Assembly: GCA_910585265.1 (NCBI GenBank)
Contig: CAJUCA010000033.1
Location: forward strand, 1 to 34,558
Reading direction: 5' to 3'
From: an uncultured Oscillospiraceae bacterium
Lineage (GTDB): Bacteria; Bacillota; Clostridia; Oscillospirales; Oscillospiraceae
DNA length: 34,558 bases
Shown here one piece after another: positions 25,641 through 33,246 of the stretch (position 1 is the first letter of the stretch; the number at the start of each line of letters is the position of its first letter). Made by a program: the position numbers and the translations under genes. Under the pieces are notes generated by a model. It did no database searches. It saw only the letters and a program-made list of their open reading frames with translations, and was not told where the DNA came from.

Positions 25641-25680
25641 ATCAACCCCTGTTTTTTTCAAAATAGGGGTTGATTTTTTT
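25641..25680 (+). terminator. terminator of the lipid kinase gene
   Basis: ATCAACCCCT (25641-25650) pairs with AGGGGTTGAT (25665-25674) around a 14-base loop. A run of seven T follows (25674-25680). The 3' arm supplies the -35 hexamer of the groESL promoter. Confidence 0.85.
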
Positions 25681-25698
25681 GGACGGAAAGGGTATTAT
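25670..25698 (+). promoter_or_regulatory. sigma-A promoter of groES-groEL
   Basis: TTGATT (25670-25675) and TATTAT (25693-25698) are 17 bases apart. The predicted start lies a few bases before or within the CIRCE at 25710-25736, so HrcA bound there would block initiation. The -35 is shared with the upstream terminator stem. Confidence 0.8.
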
Positions 25699-25709
25699 CA
25701 TACTCGTGG

Positions 25710-25736
25710 TTAGCACTCACGGAAAATGAGTGCTAA
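25710..25736 (+). promoter_or_regulatory. CIRCE operator of groESL
   Basis: This is a perfect TTAGCACTC, nine bases, GAGTGCTAA, identical in both arms to the hrcA CIRCE. It lies in the 5' leader 50 bases before the groES start. It places groESL under the HrcA encoded at 16516-17580. Confidence 0.97.
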
Positions 25737-25786
25737 CCCACCTGAATGGTTAATACGTAAACTATAGATTTAAGGAGGAACCAGCT

Positions 25787-26071
25787 ATGAATCTCAAACC
25801 CCTGTCCGACCGCGTGATCCTCAAGGCCCTGGAGGCCGAGGAGAAGACCAAGGGCGGCATCATCCTCACCGGCGGAGCCAAGGAGAAGCCCGAGATGGCG
25901 GAGGTCGTCGCCGTAGGCCCCGGCGGCCCGGTGGACGGCAAGGAGGTCGTCATGACGGTGAAGCCCGGCGACAAGGTGCTCACCAGCAAGTATTCCGGCA
26001 CCGAGGTCAAGGTGCACGGCGAGGAGTATACCATCGTCCGGCAGAACGATATCCTGGCCATCGTGGAGTAA
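25787..26071 (+). CDS. groES: Co-chaperonin GroES (Hsp10)
   Basis: GroES forms the heptameric lid of the GroEL cage. The 94-residue protein shows the family start LKPLSDRVILKALEAEEKT, the mobile loop (about 17-34, KTKGGIILTGGAKEKP), the VAVGPG turn, the VKPGDKVLTSKYSGTEVK strand and the final NDILAIVE. The ATG at 25787 has TAAGGAGG upstream. It is first in the CIRCE-controlled groES-groEL operon. The 109-base gap to groEL holds a perfect inverted repeat, longer than usual for these two genes, which are normally close together. Confidence 0.97.
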   Translation: MNLKPLSDRVILKALEAEEKTKGGIILTGGAKEKPEMAEVVAVGPGGPVDGKEVVMTVKPGDKVLTSKYSGTEVKVHGEEYTIVRQNDILAIVE

Positions 26072-26076
26072 AGCTG

Positions 26077-26154
26077 TGTAGGGGCGCACATTGTGCGCCC
26101 GCTATGCACCGCCCATGTTTCAAAAGGAACGGGCGCACAATGTGCGCCCCTACA
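26077..26154. repeat. GTAGGGG-type palindromic repeat between groES and groEL
   Basis: The two outer 25-base arms (26077-26101 and 26130-26154) are perfect reverse complements, starting TGTAGGGGCGCACA and ending TGTGCGCCCCTACA. Each arm also contains its own nine-base hairpin, GGGCGCACA with TGTGCGCCC. The 28-base centre shows no gene. The element shares its GTAGGGG ends with the dnaK-dnaJ repeat. It has no T-tract, so it may act as an attenuator, a processing site or a neutral mobile repeat. Confidence 0.85.
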
Positions 26155-26180
26155 ACACATCATATTGGAGGTAATGCGAT

Positions 26181-27806
26181 ATGTCTAAGATCATCTGCTA
26201 CGGCGAGGAGGCCCGCCACGCCCTGGAGCGGGGCGTGAACCAGCTGGCCGACACCGTGAAAATCACCATGGGCCCCAAGGGCCGCAACGTGGTGCTGGAC
26301 AAGAAGTTCGGCACCCCCCTCATCACCAACGACGGCGTCACCATCGCCAAGGAGATCGAGCTGGCCGACCCCTTTGAGAACATGGGCGCGCAGATCGTCA
26401 AGGAGGTCTCCACCAAGACCAACGACGTGGCCGGCGACGGCACCACCACCGCCACCCTGCTGGCCCAGGCCATCATCCGGGAGGGCCTGAAGAACCTGGC
26501 CGCCGGGGCCAACCCCATGGTCATGAAGAAGGGCATCGCCAAGGCCACCGAGGCCGCCATCGAGGCCATCAAGAGCCACTCCAAGCCCGTGTCCGGCACC
26601 TCCGACATCGCCCGGGTGGGCGCGATCTCCTCCTCCGATGAGTTCATCGGCAACCTCATCGCCGAGGCCATGGAGAAGGTGTCCCACGACGGCGTGATCA
26701 CCGTGGAGGAGTCCAAGACCGCCGAGACCTACAGCGAGGTCGTCGAGGGGATGCAGCTGGACCGGGGCTACATCACCCCCTATATGGTCACCGACACCGA
26801 GAAGATGGAGGCTGTGCTGGACGACGCCCTCATCCTGCTCACCGACAAGAAGATCTCCTCCATCCAGGACCTGCTGCCCCTGCTGGAGCAGGTGGTGCAG
26901 ACCGGCAAGAAGCTGCTCATCGTGGCTGAGGACGTGGAGGGCGACGCCCTGTCCACCCTGCTGGTGAACAAGCTGCGGGGCACCCTGAACGTGTGCTGCA
27001 TCAAGGCCCCCGGCTTCGGCGACCGCCGCAAGGAGATGCTGGAGGATATCGCCATCCTCACCGGCGGCACCGTGGTGTCCTCCGACCTGGGCATGGACAT
27101 CAAGGAGACCACCATGGATATGCTGGGCACCGCCCGCCAGGTGAAGGTGCAGAAGGAGACCACCATCATCGTGGACGGGGCCGGCTCCGCCGAGGCCATT
27201 TCCGCCCGGGTGGGCCAGATCCGCAAGGCCATCGAGACCACCACCTCCGACTACGACAAGGAGAAGCTCCAGGAGCGGCTGGCCAAGCTGGCCGGCGGCG
27301 TGGCCATCATCCGGGTGGGTGCGGCCACCGAGGCCGAGATGAAGGAGAAGAAGCTGCGCATCGAGGACGCCCTGAACGCCACCCGTGCCGCCGTGGAGGA
27401 GGGCATCGTGGCTGGCGGCGGCGCGGCCTACGTCAACGCCATCCCAGCCGTGGAGGGCCTGCTGGCCTCCGCCGAGGGCGATGAAAAGACCGGCATCGCC
27501 ATCATCGCCAAGGCCCTGGCGGAGCCCATGAAGCAGATCGCCGCCAACGCCGGAATCGACGGCTCCGTGGTGCTGGAGAAGGTCAAGACCTCCGGCAAGG
27601 AGGGCTACGGCTTCGACGCCTACAAGGAGGAGTACTGCGACATGATCTCCGCCGGCATCGTGGACCCCACCAAGGTGACCCGCTCCGCCCTGGAGAACGC
27701 CGCCTCCGTGGCCGCCGTCCTGCTCACCACCGAGTCCCTGGTGGCGGATAAGCCCGAGCCTCCCGCTCCGGCTCCCGCTCCCAGCCCCGACATGGGGATG
27801 TATTGA
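26181..27806 (+). CDS. groEL: Chaperonin GroEL (Hsp60)
   Basis: GroEL is the tetradecameric folding cage, and in Firmicutes it also keeps HrcA active. The 541-residue protein carries the family start IICYGEEARHALERGVNQLA, TMGPKGRNV (29-37), the ATPase motif GDGTTTA (85-91), and conserved apical and intermediate domains through GFDAYKEEY. The C-terminus is odd: instead of the usual Gly-Gly-Met repeats it ends with a Pro/Ala-rich stretch, PEPPAPAPAPSPDMGMY. The ATG at 26181 has TTGGAGG upstream. A strong terminator follows at 27842-27872. No second groEL copy is in the window. Confidence 0.98.
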   Translation: MSKIICYGEEARHALERGVNQLADTVKITMGPKGRNVVLDKKFGTPLITNDGVTIAKEIELADPFENMGAQIVKEVSTKTNDVAGDGTTTATLLAQAIIREGLKNLAAGANPMVMKKGIAKATEAAIEAIKSHSKPVSGTSDIARVGAISSSDEFIGNLIAEAMEKVSHDGVITVEESKTAETYSEVVEGMQLDRGYITPYMVTDTEKMEAVLDDALILLTDKKISSIQDLLPLLEQVVQTGKKLLIVAEDVEGDALSTLLVNKLRGTLNVCCIKAPGFGDRRKEMLEDIAILTGGTVVSSDLGMDIKETTMDMLGTARQVKVQKETTIIVDGAGSAEAISARVGQIRKAIETTTSDYDKEKLQERLAKLAGGVAIIRVGAATEAEMKEKKLRIEDALNATRAAVEEGIVAGGGAAYVNAIPAVEGLLASAEGDEKTGIAIIAKALAEPMKQIAANAGIDGSVVLEKVKTSGKEGYGFDAYKEEYCDMISAGIVDPTKVTRSALENAASVAAVLLTTESLVADKPEPPAPAPAPSPDMGMY

Positions 27807-27841
27807 TGGGACGGTTCTAAAATCGCCCCAAACAGCATAAC

Positions 27842-27872
27842 AAACGCCCCGGACTTCGTGTCCGGGGCGTTT
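27842..27872. terminator. terminator after groEL
   Basis: A 13-base perfect stem, AAACGCCCCGGAC (27842-27854) pairing with 27860-27872, has a five-base loop and T/A-rich flanks. It lies between groEL and the convergent DNA glycosylase gene and can serve both directions. Confidence 0.88.
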
Positions 27873-27880
27873 TCGTGTGA

Positions 27881-28492
27881 TTAAAGGTAGAACCGCCAGG
27901 GGAAGTGGACGGCCTCCTCCGCGTAGTCGATGCCGATCCGCTTGCCCACCTGGATGTCCAGGGGGCCGCTGTCCTGGGGACAGGGGGGCAGGCCCGCGTC
28001 CTCCGGCCGGGCGCAGAGGAACAGCTCCTCCGAGCCGTAGGGCAGGCCGTTCAGCGTCCGGCCGATGTTCATCCCGGCGCACACCTTGCCGGGGCCGTTG
28101 AGGAAATTTCGTTTCTGATAGGCGGTCATGTCCCGGCACTTGCAATGGAACCGGTTTTCTGCTATGATGTCCTGGTTATACCTTGGGGACAGGCCCCGTA
28201 TGAGGACGGCGGCGGGCTCGCCCTCCGGCTCGGTGACGAAGTTCAGGCAGCAGTACATCCCGTAGATCAGGTAGACATAGGCCGTCCCCGGCGGGGCGTA
28301 GAGGGTGCGGGTGCGGGCGGTTTTCCGTCCGCCGTAGGCGTGGCAGGCCTTGTCCGTCCGGCCCACGTAGGCCTCCGTCTCCGTGATCCGGGCGCAGAGG
28401 GTGACCCCGCCGTACCGCCGGACCAGGTATTTGCCCACCAGATCCCGGGCGGCCTCCACCGTGTCCCGGCTGAAAAATTCCTGGGGCAGCAT
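27881..28492 (-). CDS. 3-methyladenine DNA glycosylase (AAG/MPG family)
   Basis: This monofunctional base-excision repair enzyme removes alkylated purines such as 3-methyladenine and hypoxanthine. The 203-residue protein begins with FFSRDTVEAARDLVGK and has ARITETEAY with Glu40 at the position of the catalytic Glu of human AAG. His51 follows eleven residues later, the human E125/H136 spacing. GTAYVYLIYGMYCCLN, AVLIRG, and the NGPGKVCAGM segment near the end of the active site also fit. The length is typical of bacterial AAG. The ATG at 28492 follows AAAGGAGGGGAGG. It is divergent from the DMT transporter across 47 bases and convergent with groEL. Confidence 0.93.
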   Translation of the reverse strand: MLPQEFFSRDTVEAARDLVGKYLVRRYGGVTLCARITETEAYVGRTDKACHAYGGRKTARTRTLYAPPGTAYVYLIYGMYCCLNFVTEPEGEPAAVLIRGLSPRYNQDIIAENRFHCKCRDMTAYQKRNFLNGPGKVCAGMNIGRTLNGLPYGSEELFLCARPEDAGLPPCPQDSGPLDIQVGKRIGIDYAEEAVHFPWRFYL

Positions 28493-28539
28493 GGGCCTCC
28501 CCTCCTTTCTTCTGACTATTTTAACCCGGAGTTGAGCTT

Positions 28540-29439
28540 GTGATGAATGAAACCATGATGAAAAAGCTGGCCAAGCCCATGATCGTGTGCGCCACCCTGA
28601 TCTGGGGCTCCACCTTCTTTATTTTGAAGGACGCCCTGGACGACGTGGATCTCATGTTCCTGATGGCCTTCCGCTTCGGCTTCGCGGCGGTGCTGCTGGG
28701 GCTGGTGTTCTGGAAGCGGTGGAAAACCATAGACCGCTCCTACTGGTGGCGGGGGGGACTGCTGGGCCTGTTCATGTTTCTGGCCTACTCGGTGCAGAAC
28801 TACGGCCTCATGGACACCACGCCGGGGAAGAACGCCTTCTTCACCGCCGTCTACTGCGTCATCGTCCCCTTCCTCTACTGGGGGGTGGACAGGCTGCGGC
28901 CCAGCCGCTTCAACGTGCTGGCGGCCCTGCTGTGCATCGGGGGGATCGGGCTGGTGTCCTGGGACGGGGGCATCGCCCTCACCCGGGGGGATGTGCTGAC
29001 CCTGTGCGGCGGGTTCATCTACGCCTGCCACATCGTGGCGGTGGCGAAATTCTCCCAGGGGCGGGACGCGGTGCTGCTGAGCATCCTCCAGTTCGGCTCC
29101 GCCGCCCTGTGCTTCGCCGTGGGGACGGCCTTTACCCAGGGCGTGCCCGCCGGGGGGCTGTCCCCCAACGCGTGGCTGGTGCTGCTCTACCTGGCGGTGT
29201 TCGGCACCACCATCGGGCAGCTGTTCCAGAACGTGGGGCAGAAGTACACCGACCCATCCTCCGCCGCCCTGCTGCTGGCGTTGGAGGCCCCCTTCGGGGT
29301 GATGTTCTCCGTGGCCTTCGGGGCGGAGACGCCGGGGGGGCTGATGTACCTGGGCTTCGGGCTGATCTTCCTGGCGGTGGTGTGCTCGGAGACGCAGTTT
29401 CAGTTTCTGCGGCGGGGGGCCGGGAAGGCGGGGGAGTAG
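28540..29439 (+). CDS. DMT-superfamily transporter (EamA domains)
   Basis: This 299-residue integral membrane protein has about ten transmembrane helices arranged as two EamA repeats, one ending near residue 145 and the second near 290. The first helix carries the typical ATLIWGSTFF pattern, and the paired VLAALLCIGGIGLVSW and LGFGLIFLAVVCSE segments close each half. Such proteins export metabolites or amino acids, but the substrate cannot be told. The GTG at 28540 has GGAG eight bases upstream; the adjacent ATG at 28543 is an alternative. It is divergent from the glycosylase gene and followed by a palindromic repeat element rather than a simple terminator. Confidence 0.9.
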   Translation: MMNETMMKKLAKPMIVCATLIWGSTFFILKDALDDVDLMFLMAFRFGFAAVLLGLVFWKRWKTIDRSYWWRGGLLGLFMFLAYSVQNYGLMDTTPGKNAFFTAVYCVIVPFLYWGVDRLRPSRFNVLAALLCIGGIGLVSWDGGIALTRGDVLTLCGGFIYACHIVAVAKFSQGRDAVLLSILQFGSAALCFAVGTAFTQGVPAGGLSPNAWLVLLYLAVFGTTIGQLFQNVGQKYTDPSSAALLLALEAPFGVMFSVAFGAETPGGLMYLGFGLIFLAVVCSETQFQFLRRGAGKAGE

Positions 29440-29455
29440 TGCGTTGGAGGGAAGG

Positions 29456-29583
29456 CCCCCTCATCCGCCCCCTGCGGGGGCACCTTCCCCCCACAGGGGG
29501 GAAGGCTTGGTGCGCCGGCAGGCCCTTTACCTTCCCCCTTCAAGGGGGAAGGTGTCACGGCAAAGCCGTGACGGATGCGGGGG
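29456..29583. repeat. multi-hairpin palindromic repeat element between DMT and hydrolase genes
   Basis: CCCCCTCATCCG (29456-29467) pairs with 29572-29583 at 11 of 12 positions and encloses three hairpins. These are CCTTCCCCCC/GGGGGGAAGG (29483-29492 / 29496-29505), CCTTCCCCCTT/AAGGGGGAAGG (29530-29540 / 29542-29552) and TCACGGC/GCCGTGA (29555-29561 / 29565-29571). It fills the gap between convergent genes and probably acts as a terminator for both. Its modular structure suggests a dispersed repeat family. Confidence 0.7.
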
Positions 29584-29586
29584 CGT

Positions 29587-30528
29587 TCAGGGACGCGCCC
29601 GCTCAATACGCTGCTCCAGCCAGTCCAGCACGTCGGCGTACACCTCGCCCTTGTTGATCTCGTTGAGCATCTCATGCCGCCCGCCGGGGTAGAGCTTCAT
29701 GGTGAGGTCGCGGGTGCCGTGGGCCTGGAAGAAGCCGTACACCGTCCTGACTCCCGCCCCGTTGGCCCCCACCGGGTCCTGATCCCCGGAGAACAGGTAC
29801 ACCGGGGTGCGGGGATCCATGTTGGCAAGCCCCTCCTCGCCGGAGATGTACTGAAGGCCCTCCATCATGTCCCGGAACATTCCGGCGGTGGGCTTGAAGG
29901 TGCAGAAGGGGTCCTTCAGATAGGCGTCCACCACCGCCTCGTCCCGGCAGATCCAGTCCGCGGTGGTGCGGTTGGGCTTGAACTGCTTGTTGTAGGCCCC
30001 CAGGGACAGCCTGTCGATGAGGCCGCTCACCGCCTCCGGCCCCCGGAGGGCGCAGACGGCGGAGGCCGCCGTCTTGCCCGCCGCCACCAGGGCGGGGGGC
30101 TCCTGCCCGGTGCCGGACAGGATGCAGCCGTCCACGGTGCCGGGGTATTTGCACAGGTAGGTCCGGGCCAGGAAGGAGCCCATGGAGTGGCCCAGCAGGA
30201 AATAGGGCGCGCCGGGGAACCGCTCCCCCATGAGGACGCGGAGCTGCCGCACGTCGGCGGTCACCAGGGTCCAGCCGTCCTTTTTGCCGAAATAGCCGTA
30301 TTTGCCGTCGTCCACCGTTTTGCCGTGGCCCAGGTGGTCCTCCCCGCAGACGGCGAAGCCGTGGTCCGCCAGATACCGGGCGAAGTGGCCGTACCGTCCG
30401 GCGTACTCCGCCACGCCGTGGACGATCTGCACCACCGCCCGGGGCCGGCCCTCCGGAAGCCAGAGGCTGGCGTGAATCCGGTGCACGCCATCCTTGGAGG
30501 GGTAGAAAAATTCCTGAAAGTCTGCCAT
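29587..30528 (-). CDS. alpha/beta hydrolase (monoacylglycerol lipase/lysophospholipase-like)
   Basis: This 313-residue serine hydrolase has the monoglyceride-lipase layout. VVQIVHGVAEYAGRYGHFARYLADHGFAV (about 32-60) provides the HG oxyanion segment, and the nucleophile elbow GHSMGS places Ser115 as catalytic. SGDQDPVG supplies Asp251 and GGRHEML supplies His285. The cap between 150 and 230 is of the usual size. There is no signal peptide, so it likely acts in the cytoplasm on monoacylglycerols or lysophospholipids; the substrate is not fixed by sequence. The ATG at 30528 follows TGGAGTGA and a strong promoter at 30568-30596. It is monocistronic, convergent with the DMT gene and divergent from the S41 protease gene. 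Confidence 0.92.
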   Translation of the reverse strand: MADFQEFFYPSKDGVHRIHASLWLPEGRPRAVVQIVHGVAEYAGRYGHFARYLADHGFAVCGEDHLGHGKTVDDGKYGYFGKKDGWTLVTADVRQLRVLMGERFPGAPYFLLGHSMGSFLARTYLCKYPGTVDGCILSGTGQEPPALVAAGKTAASAVCALRGPEAVSGLIDRLSLGAYNKQFKPNRTTADWICRDEAVVDAYLKDPFCTFKPTAGMFRDMMEGLQYISGEEGLANMDPRTPVYLFSGDQDPVGANGAGVRTVYGFFQAHGTRDLTMKLYPGGRHEMLNEINKGEVYADVLDWLEQRIERARP

Positions 30529-30567
30529 AACAAATCACTCCATCGCGGTTAGTTTGTGGTATACTCC

Positions 30568-30596
30568 AGTTTAATGGATCCCGGTCTATTTGTCAA
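30568..30596 (-). promoter_or_regulatory. sigma-A promoter of the alpha/beta hydrolase gene
   Basis: On the minus strand a perfect TTGACA (30591-30596) is followed after 17 bases by TAAACT (30568-30573). No equally good promoter was found for the divergent S41 protease gene. Confidence 0.75.
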
Positions 30597-30637
30597 TTTA
30601 CAAAACAACAGCCGTGCGTAGCACAAGGAGAACCGCC

Positions 30638-32536
30638 ATGAAAAAATACCTGTCCCGCCTGCTGGCCGCCGCGCTGGCCCTGGTCCTGCTGGTCGTCCCC
30701 GCCTCCGCCCTCACGGTGGACCAGGCGTTGGAGCTGCTGGAGGAGCTGTATTACTACGAGATACCGGACGAGGCCTATCAGGCCGAGACGCTGGACGAGC
30801 TGATGTCCCTCCTGGAGGATCCCTACACCCAGTACATGACCGCCGAGGAGTACCAGGCGTTTTTGAAGCTGCTGGAGGGGGACTCCAACGTCATCGGCAT
30901 CGGCGTGTCCTGCCGGTACACGCCGGAGGGCATCCTGATCCTCAGCACCATCTCCGGCGGAAGCGCGCGGGAGGCGGGCCTCCAGGCCGGGGATCTCATC
31001 GTGGAGATCGACGGCCAGTCCTGCGTGCCCGCCAATGAGGAGAACGCCGGCCGCCTCACCGGGCCGGAGGGTACTCAGGTGTCCGTCACCGTCCTGCGGG
31101 ACGGGGAGCGGAAGGGGTACACCCTCACCCGCCGCCCGGTGGTGGAGCCCAACGTGGAGCTGTCCATTGAGGGCCGGGTGGGCCTCCTCGACTGCAACAG
31201 CTTCGGGAAGGACACCGGAAAGGAGTTCGCCAAGCTGGTGAAGGACAACGACGGCAGGGTGGACGTGTGGGTGGTGGACCTCCGGGGGAACGGCGGAGGG
31301 TACACCAACGCGGCGGTGGATATGCTGGGCGCGCTCATGGGCCCCGGCTACCACCTGTACTTTGAGACCGCCGCCGGGGGCGTGGAGGCGGTGCCCGCCT
31401 ACGACCGGCAGGCCACCGACAAGCCGGTGATCGTCCTCACCGACGGCGGCAGCGCGTCCGCCTCCGAGCTGACCTCGGGCAGCCTCCGGGACTCCGGACG
31501 GGGCGTGCTGGTGGGCGGGCGCACCTACGGCAAGGGCGTGGCCCAGATCATGCTGGACGAGGAGGCCCTGGCCCCCCTGCCCGAATATGACGGCTATTTT
31601 GAGGGGGACGGCCTGAAGATCACCGTCTACCGCTTCTACAGCGGGGGGCTGAACAGCCCGGACAAGATCGGCGTGATCCCCACCCTGCTGGTGGACGACA
31701 AGGACACGGCGGCGGTGGCCCTGGCCCTGTGCGGCAGCCAGGAGGACGCGAAGCTGTGCGTCATGCCGGGGGCCGTCCCCTACTACGTGGACCCCGGCAC
31801 GGACGGGGACACCCTGTCCGCCCTGCTGTCCGCCCTGCCGCCCCAGGCCCTGGTGTTCTACGCCGATGGCGGGGACTTCCAGCAGGTGTCCGCGGCGGAG
31901 GCCGCCCAAAGGCTGGGGGTGGCCTATGAGAGCCGCTGGTTCACCGACCTGGGGGACAGCCGCTACGCCGACGCCGTCAACGCCATGGGCACCTACGGCC
32001 TGCTCCGGGGGGACGGCAAGGGGCACTTTACGCCCAAGAGCGGCCTGACCCGGGCGGAGCTGTGCTCCATGCTGGCCAGCGTGCTGAACGTGGCCTACCG
32101 GGGGGAGAGCCGGTTTACAGATGTAGACCAGAACGCCTGGTACGGACCCTCCGTCAACGCCATGGCCTACCTGGGCATTGTGGACGGCGTGGGCGGCGGG
32201 AAGTTCAACCCCGGCGGCACCCTCACCCAGGAGGAGTTCCACACCATCCTGGGCCGGACGGCCCGGTTCTTCAACGTGAAGCTGGACGCCTACGCCCAAT
32301 GGGTGGAGCAGGAGGGCCGCCTGACCCTGGGCCAAAGCTCCGCCCTCAGCGGCTACTCGGCGTGGGCCAGGAACAGCATGGCGGTGCTGGCCTGGGGGCT
32401 GGAGGACGCCCTGGACGGCACGGGGGATCTGCTGTTCGCGTCCCTGAAGGAGCTGTCCCCCAAGGCCCCCATCCTCCGGGAGGAGGCTGCGGCGGGTATG
32501 TACGCGGTGCTGTCCGGCCTGGAAATTCTGCCCTGA
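30638..32536 (+). CDS. Exported S41 C-terminal-processing protease with PDZ and S-layer-homology repeats
   Basis: This 632-residue exported serine protease has a signal peptide at 1-24 (MKKYLSRLLAAALALVLLVV, then an ASA-type cleavage site). A short helical domain containing DPYTQYMTAEEY is followed by a PDZ domain (about 84-165) and the S41 catalytic domain (about 180-350). Ser274 in GGSASASE and Lys299 in TYGKG form the Ser-Lys dyad; their 25-residue spacing equals that of E. coli Tsp. The C-terminal third holds S-layer-homology repeats: one at about 435-482, one at 493-540 and a degenerate third to the end. SLH repeats usually bind pyruvylated wall polymers, so the protease is probably held on the cell surface. 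The ATG at 30638 has AAGGAG seven bases upstream. The catalytic residues look intact; targets are unknown. Confidence 0.93.
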   Translation: MKKYLSRLLAAALALVLLVVPASALTVDQALELLEELYYYEIPDEAYQAETLDELMSLLEDPYTQYMTAEEYQAFLKLLEGDSNVIGIGVSCRYTPEGILILSTISGGSAREAGLQAGDLIVEIDGQSCVPANEENAGRLTGPEGTQVSVTVLRDGERKGYTLTRRPVVEPNVELSIEGRVGLLDCNSFGKDTGKEFAKLVKDNDGRVDVWVVDLRGNGGGYTNAAVDMLGALMGPGYHLYFETAAGGVEAVPAYDRQATDKPVIVLTDGGSASASELTSGSLRDSGRGVLVGGRTYGKGVAQIMLDEEALAPLPEYDGYFEGDGLKITVYRFYSGGLNSPDKIGVIPTLLVDDKDTAAVALALCGSQEDAKLCVMPGAVPYYVDPGTDGDTLSALLSALPPQALVFYADGGDFQQVSAAEAAQRLGVAYESRWFTDLGDSRYADAVNAMGTYGLLRGDGKGHFTPKSGLTRAELCSMLASVLNVAYRGESRFTDVDQNAWYGPSVNAMAYLGIVDGVGGGKFNPGGTLTQEEFHTILGRTARFFNVKLDAYAQWVEQEGRLTLGQSSALSGYSAWARNSMAVLAWGLEDALDGTGDLLFASLKELSPKAPILREEAAAGMYAVLSGLEILP

Positions 32537-32547
32537 ATTCTTGAACG

Positions 32548-32572
32548 GCCAAGACCGGAGATCGGCCTTGGC
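32548..32572 (+). terminator. imperfect terminator hairpin after the S41 protease gene
   Basis: GCCAAGACCG (32548-32557) pairs with CGGCCTTGGC (32563-32572) with one mismatch and a five-base loop. Only TGTTT follows, so termination is likely partial. Confidence 0.5.
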
Positions 32573-32581
32573 TGTTTCAGA

Positions 32582-32632
32582 ACCTGCGTTCACAACCCCG
32601 CCCACCCGGCATCTTCGGCTGTGAATACGGGT
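32582..32632. repeat. inverted repeat in the queH leader
   Basis: ACCTGCGTTCACA (32582-32594) and TGTGAATACGGGT (32620-32632) are inverted copies matching at 10 of 13 positions, separated by 25 GC-rich bases. It lies just upstream of the queH ribosome binding site. I saw no riboswitch aptamer consensus here; in particular I could not fit a preQ1 motif. Confidence 0.4.
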
Positions 32633-32661
32633 GCTCATTTCACCGGAAGGAGAGGTTCCCC

Positions 32662-33246
32662 ATGGATCTGCTGCTCCATATCTGCTGCGCCCCCTGCTCC
32701 GTGGCCTGCGTCAAAACGCTGCGGGAGGAGGGGACGGAGCCTGTGGGGTTCTGGTATAACCCCAACATCCACCCCTTTTTGGAGTACAAGGCCCGCCGGG
32801 ACACCCTGCGGCAGTACGCCCGGGACATCGGCCTGGAGCTGCGGGAGGAGGATTTCTACGGCCTGCGGCAGTTCACGGCGGCGGTGGCGGCGGACTGCGA
32901 CCACCGCTGCGGCTACTGCTACGCCTGCCGGATGGAGCGGACGGCCCAGTATGCCGCCCAGCACGGCTTCGCCCGGTTTTCCACCACCCTGCTGGTGTCC
33001 CCCTACCAGAACCGGGAGCTGATCCGCGCCGCCGGGGAGCGGATGGGGGAGAGGTACGGGGTGGAGTTCGCGGCCTATGACTTCCGGCCCCGGTTCCAGG
33101 AGGGGCAGGAGGAGGCGCGGGCGGCGGGGCTCTACCTGCAAAAATACTGCGGGTGCGTTTACAGTGAGGAGGAGCGGTTTTCCAACCGCCGGAAGAAGGA
33201 GCTGCACAAGCTTCACAAGGCAGAGGGGAGGGCTTCCCAGTGCTGA
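32662..33246 (+). CDS. queH: Epoxyqueuosine reductase QueH
   Basis: QueH reduces epoxyqueuosine to queuosine in tRNA and is the non-orthologous alternative to QueG. The 194-residue protein shows the diagnostic N-terminal HICCAPCS with adjacent Cys8 and Cys9. A central cluster, DHRCGYCYACR, contains C83, C86 and C89, and the KYCGC pair is C163 and C165. These fit an iron-sulfur and metal site. SPYQN (113-117) is also conserved. The ATG at 32662 has AAGGAG about nine bases upstream. The next gene, an rRNA methyltransferase, overlaps its end by seven bases, so the two RNA-modification genes are translationally coupled. Confidence 0.93.
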   Translation: MDLLLHICCAPCSVACVKTLREEGTEPVGFWYNPNIHPFLEYKARRDTLRQYARDIGLELREEDFYGLRQFTAAVAADCDHRCGYCYACRMERTAQYAAQHGFARFSTTLLVSPYQNRELIRAAGERMGERYGVEFAAYDFRPRFQEGQEEARAAGLYLQKYCGCVYSEEERFSNRRKKELHKLHKAEGRASQC

